Shown here piece after piece: positions 14,654-16,605 of a stretch of DNA of 16,605 bases. A program made the position numbers and the translations under genes. The notes under the pieces are model-generated. The model made no database searches. It saw only the letters and a program-made list of their open reading frames with translations, and was not told the DNA's origin. This DNA comes from RGIG250 sp964540025 (GTDB lineage: Bacteria; Bacillota; Negativicutes; Selenomonadales; Selenomonadaceae): assembly GCA_964540025.1 (NCBI GenBank), contig CAZIKQ010000039.1, forward strand, positions 1 through 16,605, in the 5' to 3' direction. The first letter of the stretch is position 1. Each line of letters opens with the position of its first letter.

Positions 14654-16605
14654 ATGAGTGGATACAGAAGCCTTGACGCGAATAAAATTTGCTTTATTGC
14701 CTGTGTAAACGATGAGGCGCAGTTTGAGAAGTTCTGTCTGGCTGGATTGCGCAGCCTTGCGGTGCCGGAGGGAATGTCTATCGAGGTACTGACCATCAGC
14801 GATGCTTCCTCCATGACGGCGGGTTACGAAAGGGCAAGGCTGGCCAGTGACGCCAAGTACAAGGTCTATCTTCACCAGGATGTGGAGATAGTCAATCCTG
14901 ATTTTATCAGGGATTTGCTGGGGATTTTTTCAAAGGAATCATCCATAGGAATGGTGGGGATGACCGGCGTTAGTCGCCTTTGCTCCAATGGAGTCTGGTG
15001 GGACAGCCTGGCAAGGGGCGTAAAGGGCGGCGTCTTCTGTACACGGGACGGGAAGCCTGGGGCAGACTTAAACTTTTGCGCCGAGACGGGAACGGAAGAA
15101 AAACCTTACGAAACAGTGGAGGCCGTCGACGGGCTCCTATTGGTCACTCAGTATGACATTCCCTGGCGGGATGATATCATCGGCAGCTATCACTACTACG
15201 ATATATCCCAGTGCCTGGAGTATCGGCGGCAGGGTTATCAGGCGGCGGTCCCCCGGCAGGAAAGCTGCTGGGCCATTCATCACGAAAGGGACAAGAAAAC
15301 CTACAGCTGGCTGTATGATTGGGATATAGAGCGGAGGAAGTGCCTGAGGGAATACTGGCCTGAGCTGATACCGGACGCTTCCGGAAAGGAAAAGCAGATA
15401 GAGATCCTTATCATTGACTCTACGGAATGGGAAGGCGCCGGTAAATATGATTATCTCCGGGAGTTGATTGTCCCGGAGGGGTACGGGCTGAATATCACCA
15501 TTACCAAAGGGGCTTGGAAGGCCAGGGATTACCGGGAGTTTCAGGAAGACCGTCCGGCGAAGTACCATATTTATATTGCCGAGGGGACGAAAATCGTCAG
15601 CCGTAACTTTCTGCCCGAACTGCTGGCGGCTTTTGACCTCAGTGACCGCATTGGCTGTATCGGCGCGGCCGGGCGGAATTGCCGCTCTGCTCAAGACATG
15701 GAAGGAATCGGGGACAGCAGCCCTTGGCAGCGGGGCGTGCCCATGGCGCCGGTGGATATGATCGACGGGGGCTTTATCGCTGCCCAGCGCTCAGTGTTGT
15801 GGGATGATATACGTTACTGCGACGACCGCTTTTTGACGGAGGCCGCCTGCCTCGATCTGGCCCGGCGTGGATACCTCAGCATGGCCGTAAGGCAGGAGCC
15901 GGGCAGGGAATGGGTAAAGCAGGAGAGCGGCGGCGTTGGGACAGTTTCCCGCGTAACTCTTGACGATATCTGCAAAGAGGCGGGCGCCGTAGCGGAAAAA
16001 GCCCGCCGCCTTATGCAGGAACGGGCGGTTATCAATTTTCGGAATTGTGACATCGGGGAAATATTTCGCCGGGAGTACGGCCCGGACTGGGGAAGGATCG
16101 ATAAGCGCCTGCCGGAAAACCGGCTGGAGGAGACGCCCCTCGTTTCCGTGGTAATGCCGGTGTGGAAGGCGGAAAAGTACATCGGGGCGGCTATAGAGTC
16201 GGTGCTGGCTCAGACCTGTGAAAATTTTGAGCTGCTGCTGGTAGAGGACTGCCCCACCGACAATACCCCGGCGGTAGTGGCGGCCTATGCCAAAAGGGAC
16301 AGGCGGCTGCGGGTATTGAAGAACGATCGGAACCGGGGCATTTCCTATACCACCAATCGGGCCATTGCCGAGGCAAAGGGGAAGTACATCGCTCTCCTTG
16401 ACGACGACGACCTGATGACGCCCTGGCGGCTGGAGCTACAGGTAGCCTGGCTGGAGGAGCATCCGGAGATCGATATTCTGGGGGGCTGCACGGTAAATAT
16501 TTATGAAAACGGCGCCTTGGCAAACCGCTGGTATACGCCTCCCCGGCTTGGAGCAATCCATGCAAATCTCCTTTTGAACATGGGAGGCTTTGCCAATGGG
16601 ACGGG
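14654..16605 (+). CDS. Multi-domain glycosyltransferase (two Glyco_tranf_2_5-like domains plus GT2), runs off the window
   Basis: An open frame from ATG 14654 to the window end gives at least 650 residues with no stop. TTGGAG lies about seven bases upstream of the start. Residues 11-210 resemble the Glyco_tranf_2_5 (PF13712) type: ICFIACVND, SDASSMTAGYERA, the DxD-like HQD at 74-76 in VYLHQDVEI, VDGLLLVTQYDIPW, YYDISQCLEY and WAIHHE. Residues 248-425 repeat the same plan but with IAEGTKIV in place of the acidic motif, so this copy is probably inactive. From residue 496 a classical GT2 domain begins: PLVSVVMPVWKAEKYIGAAI, LLVEDCPTDNT and LLDDDD (583-586). The rest of that domain lies outside. 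It follows the GT2 gene and the remnant on the same strand and is probably under the same sigma-28 promoter. Glycan assembly on a secreted surface protein is inferred. Confidence 0.85.
   Translation, partial: MSGYRSLDANKICFIACVNDEAQFEKFCLAGLRSLAVPEGMSIEVLTISDASSMTAGYERARLASDAKYKVYLHQDVEIVNPDFIRDLLGIFSKESSIGMVGMTGVSRLCSNGVWWDSLARGVKGGVFCTRDGKPGADLNFCAETGTEEKPYETVEAVDGLLLVTQYDIPWRDDIIGSYHYYDISQCLEYRRQGYQAAVPRQESCWAIHHERDKKTYSWLYDWDIERRKCLREYWPELIPDASGKEKQIEILIIDSTEWEGAGKYDYLRELIVPEGYGLNITITKGAWKARDYREFQEDRPAKYHIYIAEGTKIVSRNFLPELLAAFDLSDRIGCIGAAGRNCRSAQDMEGIGDSSPWQRGVPMAPVDMIDGGFIAAQRSVLWDDIRYCDDRFLTEAACLDLARRGYLSMAVRQEPGREWVKQESGGVGTVSRVTLDDICKEAGAVAEKARRLMQERAVINFRNCDIGEIFRREYGPDWGRIDKRLPENRLEETPLVSVVMPVWKAEKYIGAAIESVLAQTCENFELLLVEDCPTDNTPAVVAAYAKRDRRLRVLKNDRNRGISYTTNRAIAEAKGKYIALLDDDDLMTPWRLELQVAWLEEHPEIDILGGCTVNIYENGALANRWYTPPRLGAIHANLLLNMGGFANGT

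Noticed and set aside
13657..14814. Long minus-strand open frame opposite the plus-strand GT genes
   Set aside because: It is antisense to two frames with clear glycosyltransferase homology, crosses the gene gap, and has no recognisable motif.

Overview
The window is a glycosyltransferase island from a GC-rich Gram-positive-lineage anaerobe. A member of the Negativicutes (Selenomonas/Sporomusa-like) is my best guess. This rests on GT2-TPR proteins beside SPINDLY-type O-GlcNAc transferases, strong AGGAGG-type ribosome sites, and a hairpin repeat family with CTCCCCTACAGGGGAG cores. Taxonomy is inference. There are no rRNA, tRNA, IS or CRISPR sequences, and no flagellin gene is present.

Layout. 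(1) Positions 1-299 hold a bidirectional terminator and three palindromic repeats. (2) Positions 300-12695 are a minus-strand run of seven genes. In transcription order they are: a 755-aa composite GT2/TPR protein; a 211-aa helical protein; a 523-aa GT2-TPR protein; a 687-aa SPINDLY/OGT-like protein; a second OGT-like protein of up to 1023 aa with an extra degenerate half-domain; a 217-aa helical protein; and another 523-aa GT2-TPR protein. The helical + GT2-TPR pair occurs twice, flanking the two OGT-like genes. The 755-aa protein carries the same helical module fused inside one chain. (3) Positions 12696-12952 are a divergent promoter region with a near-consensus sigma-28 (flagellar) promoter and an extended -10 sigma-A-type promoter, both facing right. 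(4) Positions 12953-16605 are a plus-strand run. It holds a GT2 gene that lost its 3' part (apparently a methyltransferase domain) by deletion, the orphaned remnant of a second glycosyltransferase-like gene, and a long multi-domain glycosyltransferase that runs off the window end.

Working together. GT2-TPR proteins and SPINDLY-like OGTs are cytosolic protein O-glycosyltransferases in several bacteria (Listeria GmaR is a GT2-TPR O-GlcNAc transferase for flagellin). With the sigma-28 promoter, the simplest reading is a machinery for glycosylating flagellin or another secreted surface protein: OGT/GT2-TPR enzymes attach first sugars and the plus-strand GT2 enzymes extend them. The sequence supports the enzyme families and the promoter; the substrate is inference.

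The most unusual features are the palindromic repeat cluster that has become coding sequence for the C-terminus of one OGT and the N-terminus of the next, the split/fused helical module, the OGT with a duplicated but degenerate N-catalytic lobe, and the deletion junction at about 13765.
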